Source of the DNA: Kibdelosporangium banguiense | Lineage (GTDB): Bacteria > Actinomycetota > Actinomycetes > Mycobacteriales > Pseudonocardiaceae | Length of the DNA: 64,000 nucleotides | NCBI RefSeq assembly: GCF_017876405.1 | Contig: NZ_JAGINW010000001.1 | Location: forward strand, 8,755,203-8,819,202 | Reading direction: 5' to 3' | In this document: piece after piece, positions 1 to 8,589 of the stretch | How the letters are laid out: the number at the start of each line of letters is the position of its first letter | How positions within the stretch are numbered: the first letter of the stretch is position 1 | The notes under the pieces: generated by a model | The model's database searches: none | Told to the model about the DNA's origin: nothing | The model's input: only the letters and a program-made list of their open reading frames with translations | Program-made: the position numbers and the translations under genes

Positions 1-371
1 CTCTCCTGGTCGTCACCGAAGATGGCCTTGGCGATCTCCCGGGCGATGTCCGCCTCGAACCCCTCGATCCGGCCGGTGAGCGGGTTGCGATGGCTGAGCC
101 GGTACGCGCTCGACCCCACGCCGACGACGAGCCGACGTCGTTCCTGGATCCTGGCCATCGTGCTGTCCGGCGGGATGACACCTGCCGGCTCCAGCGGACG
201 CAGACTCGCCTTGGGATTGCACGTCTCCGGCACCGCATCGGGGATCACGGCCGGCATCTGCACACCCGACGGCAGGACAGTCACCGAAGGCACCGGCCGC
301 GCCGGCACGACCACAGGGTCCGCACCACAACTGCTCAGCAGCACGGCGACTACCGCGATCACCCGCTTCAC
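1..371 (-). CDS. glnH: GlnH-like glutamate-binding lipoprotein (partial)
   Basis: This is the N-terminal 123 codons of an extracytoplasmic solute-binding protein of the amino-acid ABC transporter type; the rest lies beyond the left edge. A short signal peptide ends in the lipobox LLSSC at about residues 11-15, so it should be a lipoprotein. Near residue 80 the protein family 3 start is seen (RLVVGVGSS, then GFEADIAREIA). The GTG start at 371 overlaps the TGA of the upstream gene, so the two are translationally coupled. In mycobacteria GlnH senses Asp/Glu outside the cell and signals through GlnX to the kinase PknG; the same order here makes that role likely. A pknG homologue would lie just beyond position 1, which I cannot see. 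Confidence 0.8.
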   Translation of the reverse strand, partial: MKRVIAVVAVLLSSCGADPVVVPARPVPSVTVLPSGVQMPAVIPDAVPETCNPKASLRPLEPAGVIPPDSTMARIQERRRLVVGVGSSAYRLSHRNPLTGRIEGFEADIAREIAKAIFGDDQE

Positions 372-1678
372 CGGTACTCCCGGAGCCGCGGGGCGAATCC
401 GGCAACCACACCGAGCGCGGCCAGCACCATCAGCAGGGCCACGCCGATGTCCGCGGTCGACAGCGCGCCGCCCGCCTTCGCCGACTCCTCTTCGAACCTC
501 GTGGCCGCATGCCTGATGGCCTCGCCCAACTGGCCGTCCACTGTGGACGAGAGTCGGCCCGCGCCGGACGGCCCCTGGTCGGCGGCCAGACGGATGGCCT
601 CGTTGTAGTCGCCCTCGTCGTCCTTGTCTCGCAACGCCTGGTGGCTGACCAGCCACGCCTGCCATGCCGTGATCGCGTTGTCCACCGCCTGGCCGGCCTG
701 CGGGCTGGCCGCCGCGGCCTTGGCCTGGGCGAGCAGCCCTTCCCCGCCTTCGAGGCGGCTCTTCACGCCGTTGAAGTGATCTTCGTAGACCTTGCCGCCG
801 CCGCGAGCGACCAATGTGAGCGCTTCGTCGCTGCGGGCTTCCAGGACCTTGATCCGCGCCTCTACAAGCGCCTCAACCGCCGCAGAGCCTTCGTGACGGC
901 TTGCCGCGGTGTGCTCGGCCGCGCTTGTCGTCGCGACGGTGAACCAGGAGACAGCGGCTACCGCAGCGAGCGTGGCGACGAGCAAACCCTTGTTGAGGAT
1001 CCGTCTGGTCGTGCGCGCGAGGTAGATCTGGGCCGCCACCAATCCCCCCACCACCAGAATCCCCAACGTGAGCAGAATCCAGCCGACCACACTCGCGTTC
1101 GCCTGCGCCTCCGCCAATCGGGTGATCTCAGCCCGGTAAAGGCGCTGCGCCGAAGGAAGCATTCTCGACTGCACCAGATGCGAGGCTTCCCTCAAGTAGG
1201 ACACACCCTGCGGCATACCCAGCCGGTTGTACATTCTCGCTGCTTCCACCAGTCCGGTGTAAACAGGCAGATACGCCGCCAGTTCGGTGACGGTGACCGC
1301 GCTTTCCCCGGTCGGCGAACCGGCCGAGGCGGTGGTCAGCGCGGTCGATGTCTCGGCGATATTCAGCTGATACCGCTCGCGCAGTTCCGCCGGTTCCACT
1401 CCCCCGACAAGCAGAAAGGCGCTCGCCGCAGTGGCGTCCGCGTCGGACAACGACTGGTATATGTCCACCGCCGCACCGGTCAGCGGGGCACTGCGGTCGG
1501 CGATCCCAGCCAGTTCGTCCTTTCTGCGCTGCAGATCCAGGGCGCAGGCGGCACCGGTCGTCAGGCACAACAGGACAAGAACAGTGAGCAGCAGGGTGAG
1601 CTGGCCAGGCGCTCGCCTGCGATAGCGGGCAAGCCACCGGCGCACCTGAACTGACCGCTCGACAACCCCACTTCGCAC
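368..1678 (-). CDS. glnX: GlnX-like membrane sensor protein
   Basis: A 436-residue protein has transmembrane segments near the N terminus (LTLLLTVLVLLCL), in the middle (a pair around residues 195-250, including VVGWILLTLGILVVG) and at the C terminus (IGVALLMVLAALGVV). Two Ala/Glu-rich helical outer domains lie between them. This four-segment layout with two extracytoplasmic helical regions matches mycobacterial GlnX, which passes the GlnH ligand signal to PknG. I chose GTG at 1678 because GGAGGGGG lies six bases upstream; a GTG at 1711 would add 11 residues but has no ribosome site. It is directly followed by glnH with a GTGA overlap. No enzymatic motif is present. Confidence 0.75.
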   Translation of the reverse strand: MRSGVVERSVQVRRWLARYRRRAPGQLTLLLTVLVLLCLTTGAACALDLQRRKDELAGIADRSAPLTGAAVDIYQSLSDADATAASAFLLVGGVEPAELRERYQLNIAETSTALTTASAGSPTGESAVTVTELAAYLPVYTGLVEAARMYNRLGMPQGVSYLREASHLVQSRMLPSAQRLYRAEITRLAEAQANASVVGWILLTLGILVVGGLVAAQIYLARTTRRILNKGLLVATLAAVAAVSWFTVATTSAAEHTAASRHEGSAAVEALVEARIKVLEARSDEALTLVARGGGKVYEDHFNGVKSRLEGGEGLLAQAKAAAASPQAGQAVDNAITAWQAWLVSHQALRDKDDEGDYNEAIRLAADQGPSGAGRLSSTVDGQLGEAIRHAATRFEEESAKAGGALSTADIGVALLMVLAALGVVAGFAPRLREYR

Positions 1679-1820
1679 CGGCAGCCCCCTCCGCGCCGCG
1701 CCGGGTGACACGCACCACGGACATCGGGAAGGGTGGCCGGTTGTTACCGGTCTCCGGTCACATTTTCGAGTGAATCGTGCTCAGGCACAAACGGCCGAAA
1801 GACATATCGTCACCATAACC

Positions 1821-2459
1821 TCAGACGAAGTCGTCAATGCCGTCTTTGAGCAGCCGGTTGACGTTCTCGCGGAACGATGCCGAGTCATTGCCCCGTGGGA
1901 ACGGCGTGTCAGGAACCTCGGCATCGAGGAACTCGCACAGCGGCGCCCAGCCCTGACTCACCTCGTAGACGAGGAGTTTGCGCGGATCCACCCCTGCCTG
2001 CACGGATTCGTTGTGCCGGTTGAAGACCTCGATCGTGTCGGCCTCGCTCAGGTCCCTGCGGAATCCCCGGGCCGCCATCGCCTCGGAGAACGGCCGCAAT
2101 AGCGTGGCGATGTCCTGTGGCATCTCACGGGGCTCCGTACTCAGGATCGTTGCCCGTGCGCTGTCGTACCACTTCTTTGGGTCACGCACGCTGAGCACGA
2201 CTTTGGCGTCTGGGTACAACTCGGTCATCTCACGCCACAACAGGCAGCCCGGGAAATCGACTGTCGCCTTGTAGCCCTCAAGCAACGGCGGCAGCGCGGT
2301 GCGGTCGCCGTTGAGTGCCGCCGTCCAACCGACCGTGGTCTGCGGCTGTTTGAGGACCTCGCTCATGTGATGACACGGGCCGAATCCCAGCAGCTCCAAC
2401 GCCCGCTTCAACGAAGCCGTGCCGGTCCGCCCGAACCCGGCGCCGATGACCTGCACCAT
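1821..2459 (-). CDS. sulfotransferase family protein
   Basis: A 212-residue cytoplasmic protein starts with the PAPS 5'-phosphosulfate loop (GAGFGRTGTASLKRAL, residues 6-21) and contains a second conserved block (VVLSVRDPKKWYDS, about residue 88) that corresponds to the 3'-phosphate binding region. This is the compact sulfotransferase type common in actinomycetes and eukaryotes; substrates of this group are largely unknown. The ATG is preceded by GGGGGA. It lies 12 bases downstream of the ROK regulator on the same strand and is probably cotranscribed with it. A sulfated metabolite or sugar is possible but cannot be named. Confidence 0.8.
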   Translation of the reverse strand: MVQVIGAGFGRTGTASLKRALELLGFGPCHHMSEVLKQPQTTVGWTAALNGDRTALPPLLEGYKATVDFPGCLLWREMTELYPDAKVVLSVRDPKKWYDSARATILSTEPREMPQDIATLLRPFSEAMAARGFRRDLSEADTIEVFNRHNESVQAGVDPRKLLVYEVSQGWAPLCEFLDAEVPDTPFPRGNDSASFRENVNRLLKDGIDDFV

Positions 2460-2471
2460 CCCGATCCCCCT

Positions 2472-3530
2472 TCATACCGGCCCGACCGTGAAGAACTCGT
2501 CGAGTACCAGCATGGCAGCACCGGCGGCCACCACGTCCTGGCCGAGCACCGCGAGGCTCACTTCCACTGGCAGCCAGCCGTCGGCGGGCAGGGCCGCGCG
2601 GATACCGTCGAGGTAGGCCTCGGGTGCACCGAGGATGGAACGTCCACTCAGGACGATGTGCTCGATGTCCAGCAGCCGAACCAGATCCGTGGTCGCCGCG
2701 GCGAGGACCTTGATGGCACGCCTGCGGTCGCCCGCAGCGAGCGCTTGGTTGTGCAGTACTTCGGCACAGCCCCGCCTGCCGCACGCGCACAATGGCCCGT
2801 CGAGCAACATCGTGGTGTGCCCGAATTCGCCCGCACCTGAGCGCGCCCCACGATGTACGCGTCCATCAAGAAGAAGGCCTGCACCCAGGCCTGTGCCGGC
2901 GAACACGACAGCCGCGTCACGGAAGCCCTGGCCACGGCGCCACATTTCCGCGACGACGGCCACATTCGTGTCCTTGTCCACGGTCACCGGTATGCCGAGG
3001 CGCTCGGCGACGAGATCACGCAACGGGATGTCGTGCCAGCCCGTCAGCCCGGTCGCGTCGTGCACAACACCGTTGCGGTGGTCCAGCGGCCCGACGATGC
3101 CGATGCCCACACCCAGGAGCCGGTCGTCCGGCACGGATTTATTCATCGCGGTGATGTGCCGGGCGAGCTCGTCGATCAGGATGGCCGGACTGAACCTGGC
3201 GGGCAATGGCGTCACCACGCAGTCGAGCACTGTCCCGGCCAGATCGACCAGGGCGATTCGCAGCTCGTCACGTTCGACGTGCACGCCGAAGGCCAACCGG
3301 CTCTGCGGCACCAGCCGCAGCAACGTTCGGGGTTTGCCGACGCCGATGTTGCGGGTGCCGGTCTCCTCGATCAGCCCGGCCGCGATCAGCCTGGTCACGA
3401 TCTTGGACACCGCCTGCGGGGTCAGCCCGCCGCGATCAGCCAGCTCGACCCTGGTCATCGCCTCGCCGCCGCGGGTCAGGCCAAGGATGACAGCGTCGTT
3501 GTATCCACGCAGGAATCCCAGGTCGGCCAC
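2472..3530 (-). CDS. ROK family transcriptional regulator
   Basis: A 352-residue protein has an N-terminal winged helix (about residues 1-70, GLTPQAVSKIVTRLIAAGL) followed by a ROK sugar-kinase fold. The ROK zinc motif is present (CACGRRGCAEV), as is the phosphate loop GTGLGAGLL. Such proteins are XylR/NagC-type repressors that respond to a sugar or sugar phosphate. The GTG start at 3530 faces the oxidoreductase at 3586 across a 55-base AT-richer gap (TTAAT/TTTAAT elements) that must hold both promoters. It probably controls that divergent gene and itself. Confidence 0.9.
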   Translation of the reverse strand: MADLGFLRGYNDAVILGLTRGGEAMTRVELADRGGLTPQAVSKIVTRLIAAGLIEETGTRNIGVGKPRTLLRLVPQSRLAFGVHVERDELRIALVDLAGTVLDCVVTPLPARFSPAILIDELARHITAMNKSVPDDRLLGVGIGIVGPLDHRNGVVHDATGLTGWHDIPLRDLVAERLGIPVTVDKDTNVAVVAEMWRRGQGFRDAAVVFAGTGLGAGLLLDGRVHRGARSGAGEFGHTTMLLDGPLCACGRRGCAEVLHNQALAAGDRRRAIKVLAAATTDLVRLLDIEHIVLSGRSILGAPEAYLDGIRAALPADGWLPVEVSLAVLGQDVVAAGAAMLVLDEFFTVGPV

Positions 3531-3585
3531 GTGACCATGATCGCACGGCTCGCAATTAATCTACAGTGTTGCTTTAATAGCCGTC

Positions 3586-4617
3586 ATGGCATCCGATTTG
3601 CGTGTCGGCGTACTCGGCTACGGCATCGCCGGCCGCGTCTTCCACGCGCCGCTGATCTCGGCCACACCCGGCCTGACACTGGCCGCGATCGTGACCCGTT
3701 CCCCTGCACGCCAAGAACAGGCGGCCGCCGAGAACCCGGGCGTGCCCATCCTGAGCGACGCCGCCGAACTCCTCCAGACGCCGCTTGACCTCATCGTCGT
3801 GGCGACGCCGAACCGTACGCACGTCGCGCTCGCCCTCGCTGCGATCGAAGCGGGCATTCCGGTGATTGTGGACAAACCGTTCGCACCCACGTCGGCAGAA
3901 GCTCGCCAGGTGATCGAGGCCGCCCGTCAACGTGACGTACCGCTGACGGTGTTTCAGAACCGGCGGTGGGACAGCGACTTCCGGACCGTACGCAAGATCG
4001 TCGATGACGGCCGGCTCGGTGAGGTACAGCGCTTCGAGTCCCGCTACGAGCGCTGGATCCCGGACGTGTGGGACAACTGGCGTGAGTTCGGGGCGCCCGA
4101 GGAGGCCGGTGGCCTGCTCTACGACCTCGGCGCGCACCTCGTGGACCAAGCAGTCGACCTGTTCGGCCCAGTGGACACCGTGTACGCGGAGCTCGATCTC
4201 CGGCGGCCGGGTGTCCAGGTCGACGACGACGCCTTCGTCGCGTTGAAGCACGCCAACGGTGTGCGCTCACACCTCTGGATGAGCGCGACCGCAGCCAACC
4301 ACGGCCCCCGATTCCGCGTATTGGGCAGCAAGGCAGCGTTCACGATCTACGGCCTCGACGGCCAGGAAGACGCCCTGGCCGCAGGCCGTCGACCGGGCGA
4401 CCCTGGCTGGGGCGAGGAACCGCAGAGCGCGTGGGGCAAACTCGGCCTGCTCGACGACGTTCAGCCCGTCCCCAGCGAACTGGGTGCGTACCAGGAGTTC
4501 TACGAATCCATCCGGGACGGTTCGGTACCCGTACGGCCGGAGTCGGCCGAGTACGCGTTGCAGGTCATCGAGGGCGCGTTCCGCTCAGCCCACTCCGGAA
4601 AGGTCGAAACACTGTGA
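3586..4617 (+). CDS. Gfo/Idh/MocA family oxidoreductase
   Basis: A 343-residue NAD(P)-dependent dehydrogenase has the Rossmann start GVLGYGIAGRVFHAPLI, the family hallmark VDKPFAPT (Lys of the EKP-like motif) near residue 97, and the C-terminal domain containing GGLLYDLGAHLVDQAVDLFG with the conserved Asp/His. It is expected to oxidise a sugar, inositol or similar polyol; the exact substrate cannot be read from sequence. It is transcribed divergently from the ROK repressor, a common pairing for sugar catabolic genes. Its stop overlaps the GTG of the next gene by four bases, indicating coupling. Confidence 0.88.
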   Translation: MASDLRVGVLGYGIAGRVFHAPLISATPGLTLAAIVTRSPARQEQAAAENPGVPILSDAAELLQTPLDLIVVATPNRTHVALALAAIEAGIPVIVDKPFAPTSAEARQVIEAARQRDVPLTVFQNRRWDSDFRTVRKIVDDGRLGEVQRFESRYERWIPDVWDNWREFGAPEEAGGLLYDLGAHLVDQAVDLFGPVDTVYAELDLRRPGVQVDDDAFVALKHANGVRSHLWMSATAANHGPRFRVLGSKAAFTIYGLDGQEDALAAGRRPGDPGWGEEPQSAWGKLGLLDDVQPVPSELGAYQEFYESIRDGSVPVRPESAEYALQVIEGAFRSAHSGKVETL

Positions 4618-5072
4618 CAACGAGCAAGGAACTCGCCGAGCAGGAAGAGCGGCTGCAGTTCGACCGGTTCGACAACGAGACCGCCCTCGCGCTCGGCCAG
4701 TACCTGCTCGCTGCGGCCCGGGAACGCTCACTGCCGGTGGTGATCTCCGTGCGCCGCAACGGCCAACGCCTGTTCCATGCCGCCCTGCCAGGCACAGCGC
4801 CGGACAACGACGCCTGGATCGACCGCAAGAGCCGGGTCGTCGACCGCTACGGCCACAGCTCGTTCTACATCGGCACACTGCACCGCGAGGCCGGCGACAC
4901 GTTCGAGGAGAAGTCCCGGCTCGACCCCGACCTGTACGCCGCGCACGGCGGCGTGTTCCCGATCATCCTGCGCGGTACAGGTCCGATCGGGACGGTCGGG
5001 GTCTCCGGGCTGCCCCAGGCCGAGGACCACGCCTTCGTGGTCGAGCAGCTGACCTCGTTCCTAGCCCGCTAG
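4614..5072 (+). CDS. UPF0303 / heme-degrading-domain protein
   Basis: A 152-residue cytoplasmic protein belongs to the UPF0303 family, recognised by LQFDRFDNETALALGQYLL at the N terminus and VISVRRNGQRLFHAALPGT, with NDAWIDRKSRVVDRYGHSS in the centre. The family is related to GlcG/HbpS folds and is often annotated as heme-degrading, but its biochemical function is not established. The GTG start lies within the TGA of the preceding oxidoreductase (GTGA), so it probably acts in the same sugar-related unit. Its last 12 bases overlap the 3' end of the convergent efflux gene. Confidence 0.82.
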   Translation: MTTSKELAEQEERLQFDRFDNETALALGQYLLAAARERSLPVVISVRRNGQRLFHAALPGTAPDNDAWIDRKSRVVDRYGHSSFYIGTLHREAGDTFEEKSRLDPDLYAAHGGVFPIILRGTGPIGTVGVSGLPQAEDHAFVVEQLTSFLAR

Positions 5073-6185
5073 CAGGCTGACCAGCGCCGCGACACCGGCG
5101 AGGACAAAACTGACCCAGAGTGCGTAGTGCGCGCCGCTGCCGACAACAAGTCCGGCGGCGGCCGGGCCTACGACCGCACCGATGTTGAAAGTGGTCGTTG
5201 CGATCGCGCCGGCGATACGCGGCGCGGCCGGCGCGGCTGTCCGCACAATCGTCGCGATCAGAGTGGCCCCGATACCGAATGCGCCGACGCCGGTGATCAG
5301 CGCGAACACCAGCAGGCCGGTGAGGGTGTGCACAGAAGGAACCGCTGCCAGCCAGATTCCGGCCAGCGCGACGGTCCCCACGGTGCGGTACCGGCCGTCG
5401 TGGCGCCCGGCGAGGGTGACTCCGATGAACGAGCCGATGCCGAACAGCGCCAGGGCAATGGGAATCCACGGACTGGCGGGGCCCGTCAGCGCGGCGGCAA
5501 TGGTGCCGAGATAGGTGAAGCCCGCGAACGTCGAGGCGTTGACCAGTACACCCAGCACAACCGTGACGATCAGTCCACGGCCGCCGAGTACTCGCCACTC
5601 ACGCCGCACCGGCCCGATCCCGTTCTGGTGCGGCGTTTCAAGCGTTGTGCCGGTCATCGCCCACAATGCGGCCAACGCCACCGCGGTGATGATCGCGATC
5701 GCCCAGAACGCCGACTGCCAACCCAGCGCCTGACCAAGCACAGTCCCAGCCGGCACACCGACGATGCACGCGATTGTCACTCCGGACAGAAGGATCGACG
5801 TCGCCCGGCCCACGGCGTCACTCGTGACCAGTGCCGGCACGCTCGCCAGCGCGACAGCGAGAAACCCGGCGTTCGCGATCGCCGCGACCGCACGCGTGCT
5901 CAGCAACAGCGCAAAGTCCATGGTGAGAGCACCCATGGCATGGCTGGCACAGAACAACCCCAAGAACCCGATCAGCGCCGTACGCCGGGGAACGGCACTG
6001 ACAGCGACCGCCATCGCGGGCGCGCCGATCACCATCCCGGCGGCGAACATCGAGGTCAGCAACCCCGCCGACCCGATCGAGACACCACAGTCGGCGGCGA
6101 TCTCCGCCAACAGACCTGAAAGCATGAATTCGGACGTGCCCTGCGCGAACACCGCGGCAGCCAGCACAAAAACCACGACAGGCAT
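5061..6185 (-). CDS. MFS efflux transporter, Cmx/CmrA-like
   Basis: A 374-residue integral membrane protein has about twelve hydrophobic segments. The N terminus (MPVVVFVLAAAVFAQGTSEF, then MLSGLLAEIA) is the signature of drug-proton antiporters of the Cmx/CmrA chloramphenicol exporter and AraJ-like group. ATG 6185 begins exactly at this signature; an upstream in-frame start at 6254 would add 23 polar residues. It probably exports a small hydrophobic compound; resistance to a particular drug cannot be claimed. It is divergent from the PhoD-like gene and convergent with the UPF0303 gene. Confidence 0.85.
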   Translation of the reverse strand: MPVVVFVLAAAVFAQGTSEFMLSGLLAEIAADCGVSIGSAGLLTSMFAAGMVIGAPAMAVAVSAVPRRTALIGFLGLFCASHAMGALTMDFALLLSTRAVAAIANAGFLAVALASVPALVTSDAVGRATSILLSGVTIACIVGVPAGTVLGQALGWQSAFWAIAIITAVALAALWAMTGTTLETPHQNGIGPVRREWRVLGGRGLIVTVVLGVLVNASTFAGFTYLGTIAAALTGPASPWIPIALALFGIGSFIGVTLAGRHDGRYRTVGTVALAGIWLAAVPSVHTLTGLLVFALITGVGAFGIGATLIATIVRTAAPAAPRIAGAIATTTFNIGAVVGPAAAGLVVGSGAHYALWVSFVLAGVAALVSLLAG

Positions 6186-6303
6186 CGTGAACGACCTACT
6201 CCAGAAGTCACGGCGCGGCCCGATGTCCGGGGGAAACACGCGCCAGAGAGGCAAACGGCAGCACTCACGCGGACACAGCAGCCATCCCGCACACCGCTGA
6301 TCC

Positions 6304-6423
6304 GCCGCCCAGCCGATCGCTGGGCGGCTACCGTTCTGAGGCCTCCGGAGAAGTCACGCGCAGCAACCTACCTCAACCCCGGCAGTACCGCTGGGCGGGA
6401 TCGACCGGGGTTCCGCCCAGCGG
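6304..6423. repeat. two hairpins sharing a 9-mer upstream of phoD-like gene
   Basis: The 289-base gap between the divergent efflux and phosphatase genes contains two perfect inverted repeats. The first has a 10-bp stem (6304-6313 with 6319-6328, 5-base loop). The second has an 11-bp stem (6388-6398 with 6413-6423, 14-base loop). Both are built from the same unit, GCTGGGCGG and its complement, so arms of one can pair with arms of the other. They may act as terminators or as a regulatory leader; I see no protein gene here. Confidence 0.6.
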
Positions 6424-6474
6424 AGTCCGGGTGAAAGGATCTGCGGGGCGTCCGGACCGACAAGGAGACCGCTG

Positions 6475-8034
6475 TTGCCAGAGCTGGTGCTTGGCCCGAT
6501 CTTGCGGTATGTGGACACGTCCTCGGCGACAGTGTGGGTGCAGACAGACAGCCCGTGCACGGTCGAGATCGCCGGAGCTGCGGCGAGGACGTTCCAAGTC
6601 GGGGCGCACCACTACGCGCTTGTCGTCGTGACGGGCCTGGCTGAAGGCAGCACGCCGTACGAAGTGCATCTGGACGGGCAGCAGGCCTGGCCGGTCGACG
6701 GTCTGCCGCCGAGCCGGATTCGGACCTTCAGTGGTACTGATCTGACCATGGTGTTCGGCTCGTGCCGGATGCCTGAGGCGGGTGATCCCCGGATGGGCCG
6801 GGACGCGATCGCCGCCTATGCCCAGCGGATGGCCGGGCAGGATCATCAGCTGTGGCCGGATTCGCTGGTGCTGCTGGGAGATCAGGTTTACGCCGACGAG
6901 CTGTCCAGGTCCACGAAGGACTGGATCGGCCGGCGGCGTTCGGTCGACCATCCGCCGGGGGTGGCGGACTTCGAGGAGTACGTGCACCTCTACCACGAGT
7001 CGTGGTCGACGCGGTGGAACCGATGGCTGATGTCGACCGTGCCGACGTCGATGATCCTCGACGACCATGACGTGATCAACGACTGGAACACCTCGTCGGC
7101 CTGGCGCGAGCGGATGGAGGCGACCGGCTGGTGGGCCGAGCGCGAGACGTCCGCGCTGGTCTCGTACTGGATCTACCAGCACATCGGCAATCTCTCGCCT
7201 GCGGACCTGGCCGTCGATCCGGTGTACACCAAAGTGCTTGCCACTCAGGGTGATGCCATCGACGTGCTGCGGTCGTTCGCGACGGAGGCCATCCGGGAGG
7301 CCGACGGCCGCAAGCAGGCCCAGTGGAGTTACCGGCGCGACTTCGGCCGGGTCCGACTGCTGATGATCGACACCCGGGCCGGGCGGATCCTGTCCGGGCA
7401 GCGGCGGATGGTCGGTGACGACGAGTTCGAATGGCTGGAGGCCAATGCCGAAGGCGACTACGACCACCTGCTGATCGGATCGTCACTGCCATGGCTGCTG
7501 CCGCGGGCCATCAGCGACATGCAGAGCATCAACGAGATCGGCTGCGCCAAACCCGGCAGGCGCGGCCGGTTCTCCGAGAAGATCCGCCAGAAGGCCAGCC
7601 TGGAACACTGGGCGGCGTTTCGCGACTCGTTCGACCGTCTGACCAGGCTTATCCGGCGCAGCGCGGAAGGCAACGCCGCCACCGTCTGTGTGCTGTCCGG
7701 CGACGTGCACCACGTCTATACCGCGCAGGCCAGCTTCGGCACGCCGGTCAACGCGAAGGTGTTCCAGCTCGTCTGCTCCCCCTTCCATAACCACGTTGCA
7801 GGCTTCTTGCGGCCGTTCTTCCACCTCGGCTGGTCGCGACCGCTGTCGGCGTTCACCCGCTGGTGGCTCAAGCGACGAATCACGCCCGAACCGTTGGACT
7901 GGAAGCGGATCGACGGTCCTTATGTCGTCAATGCCATTGCCACGTTGCGAATCAGCGGACGTGAAGCCGATGTGGTCATCGAAAGAGCGGATGACCTCAC
8001 GCCGATAACCACGCTCACGCTCAGCACCGGGTGA
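6475..8034 (+). CDS. PhoD-like alkaline phosphatase/phosphodiesterase family protein
   Basis: A 519-residue metallophosphatase of the PhoD-like superfamily shows the metal-binding blocks LLGDQVYADEL (about residue 137), MILDDHDVINDWN (about residue 193) and CVLSGDVHHVYTA (about residue 405). An N-terminal Ig-like domain precedes the catalytic domain, as usual for the family. I see no signal or Tat peptide, so it may be cytoplasmic, unlike classical secreted PhoD. The start is TTG at 6475 with AAGGAG eight bases upstream. It probably hydrolyses phosphomono- or diesters. It ends five bases from the convergent LuxR-type gene. Confidence 0.85.
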   Translation: MPELVLGPILRYVDTSSATVWVQTDSPCTVEIAGAAARTFQVGAHHYALVVVTGLAEGSTPYEVHLDGQQAWPVDGLPPSRIRTFSGTDLTMVFGSCRMPEAGDPRMGRDAIAAYAQRMAGQDHQLWPDSLVLLGDQVYADELSRSTKDWIGRRRSVDHPPGVADFEEYVHLYHESWSTRWNRWLMSTVPTSMILDDHDVINDWNTSSAWRERMEATGWWAERETSALVSYWIYQHIGNLSPADLAVDPVYTKVLATQGDAIDVLRSFATEAIREADGRKQAQWSYRRDFGRVRLLMIDTRAGRILSGQRRMVGDDEFEWLEANAEGDYDHLLIGSSLPWLLPRAISDMQSINEIGCAKPGRRGRFSEKIRQKASLEHWAAFRDSFDRLTRLIRRSAEGNAATVCVLSGDVHHVYTAQASFGTPVNAKVFQLVCSPFHNHVAGFLRPFFHLGWSRPLSAFTRWWLKRRITPEPLDWKRIDGPYVVNAIATLRISGREADVVIERADDLTPITTLTLSTG

Positions 8035-8039
8035 CGGCT

Positions 8040-8531
8040 TCAGATGATGAAGTCGGGCACGACTTTCGGCGGCCAGATTCCCGGTACGAGAATTCCCTGC
8101 GCGTAGGCTTTGGACACCAGCGAAGTGCGGTTGGGCACTTTCAACTTTCGCAGCAGGCTCGTCACATGGTATTCGACACCGCCCCGGCTGAGATCGACCA
8201 TGGCGGCCAGCCGGACGGTCGGCACACCGGCCGCGACCCCTTCCAGGATTTTCGCATCCATCTCGGTGAGGACTTTTTTACGCCGCGTGGTGACGGACTC
8301 CTCGAAATGGGTGTGTTCCGGCTTCAACGTCAGAATAACGGTCGCGACCGTGCCCGCATCGCCGTATACTGCGACACCTGCGATATCAGCCGCGTACTTC
8401 TCGCCACCGACGCCTATTGTCAGGACCTGCTCGGTGAAATTGCCACGCCGACCGGTGATCAGGTCGGCGACATGCTCTCGTAAGGTCTCGCAGAGCATCC
8501 CGAATTCATCGCGCTCCAACGGGGCAGCCAC
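8040..8531 (-). CDS. LuxR-type helix-turn-helix regulator
   Basis: A 163-residue protein carries a C-terminal LuxR/GerE DNA-binding domain (about residues 90-150: LTEMDAKILEGVAAGVPTV and GVEYHVTSLLRKLKV, which replaces the more usual REIA..L and TVKTHL forms). The N-terminal 85 residues form a small unassigned domain with no receiver phosphorylation site that I can see. It follows the Ser/Thr kinase gene by 58 bases on the same strand, so a kinase-regulator pair is plausible. GTG 8531 is taken as the start; the ribosome site is weak, and an internal start cannot be excluded. Confidence 0.8.
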   Translation of the reverse strand: MAAPLERDEFGMLCETLREHVADLITGRRGNFTEQVLTIGVGGEKYAADIAGVAVYGDAGTVATVILTLKPEHTHFEESVTTRRKKVLTEMDAKILEGVAAGVPTVRLAAMVDLSRGGVEYHVTSLLRKLKVPNRTSLVSKAYAQGILVPGIWPPKVVPDFII

Positions 8532-8589
8532 CTCTCGTCGCAGAGAAACAGGCCCCTCCGTGCGCTACGACCGAGAATAACATCTTTGG

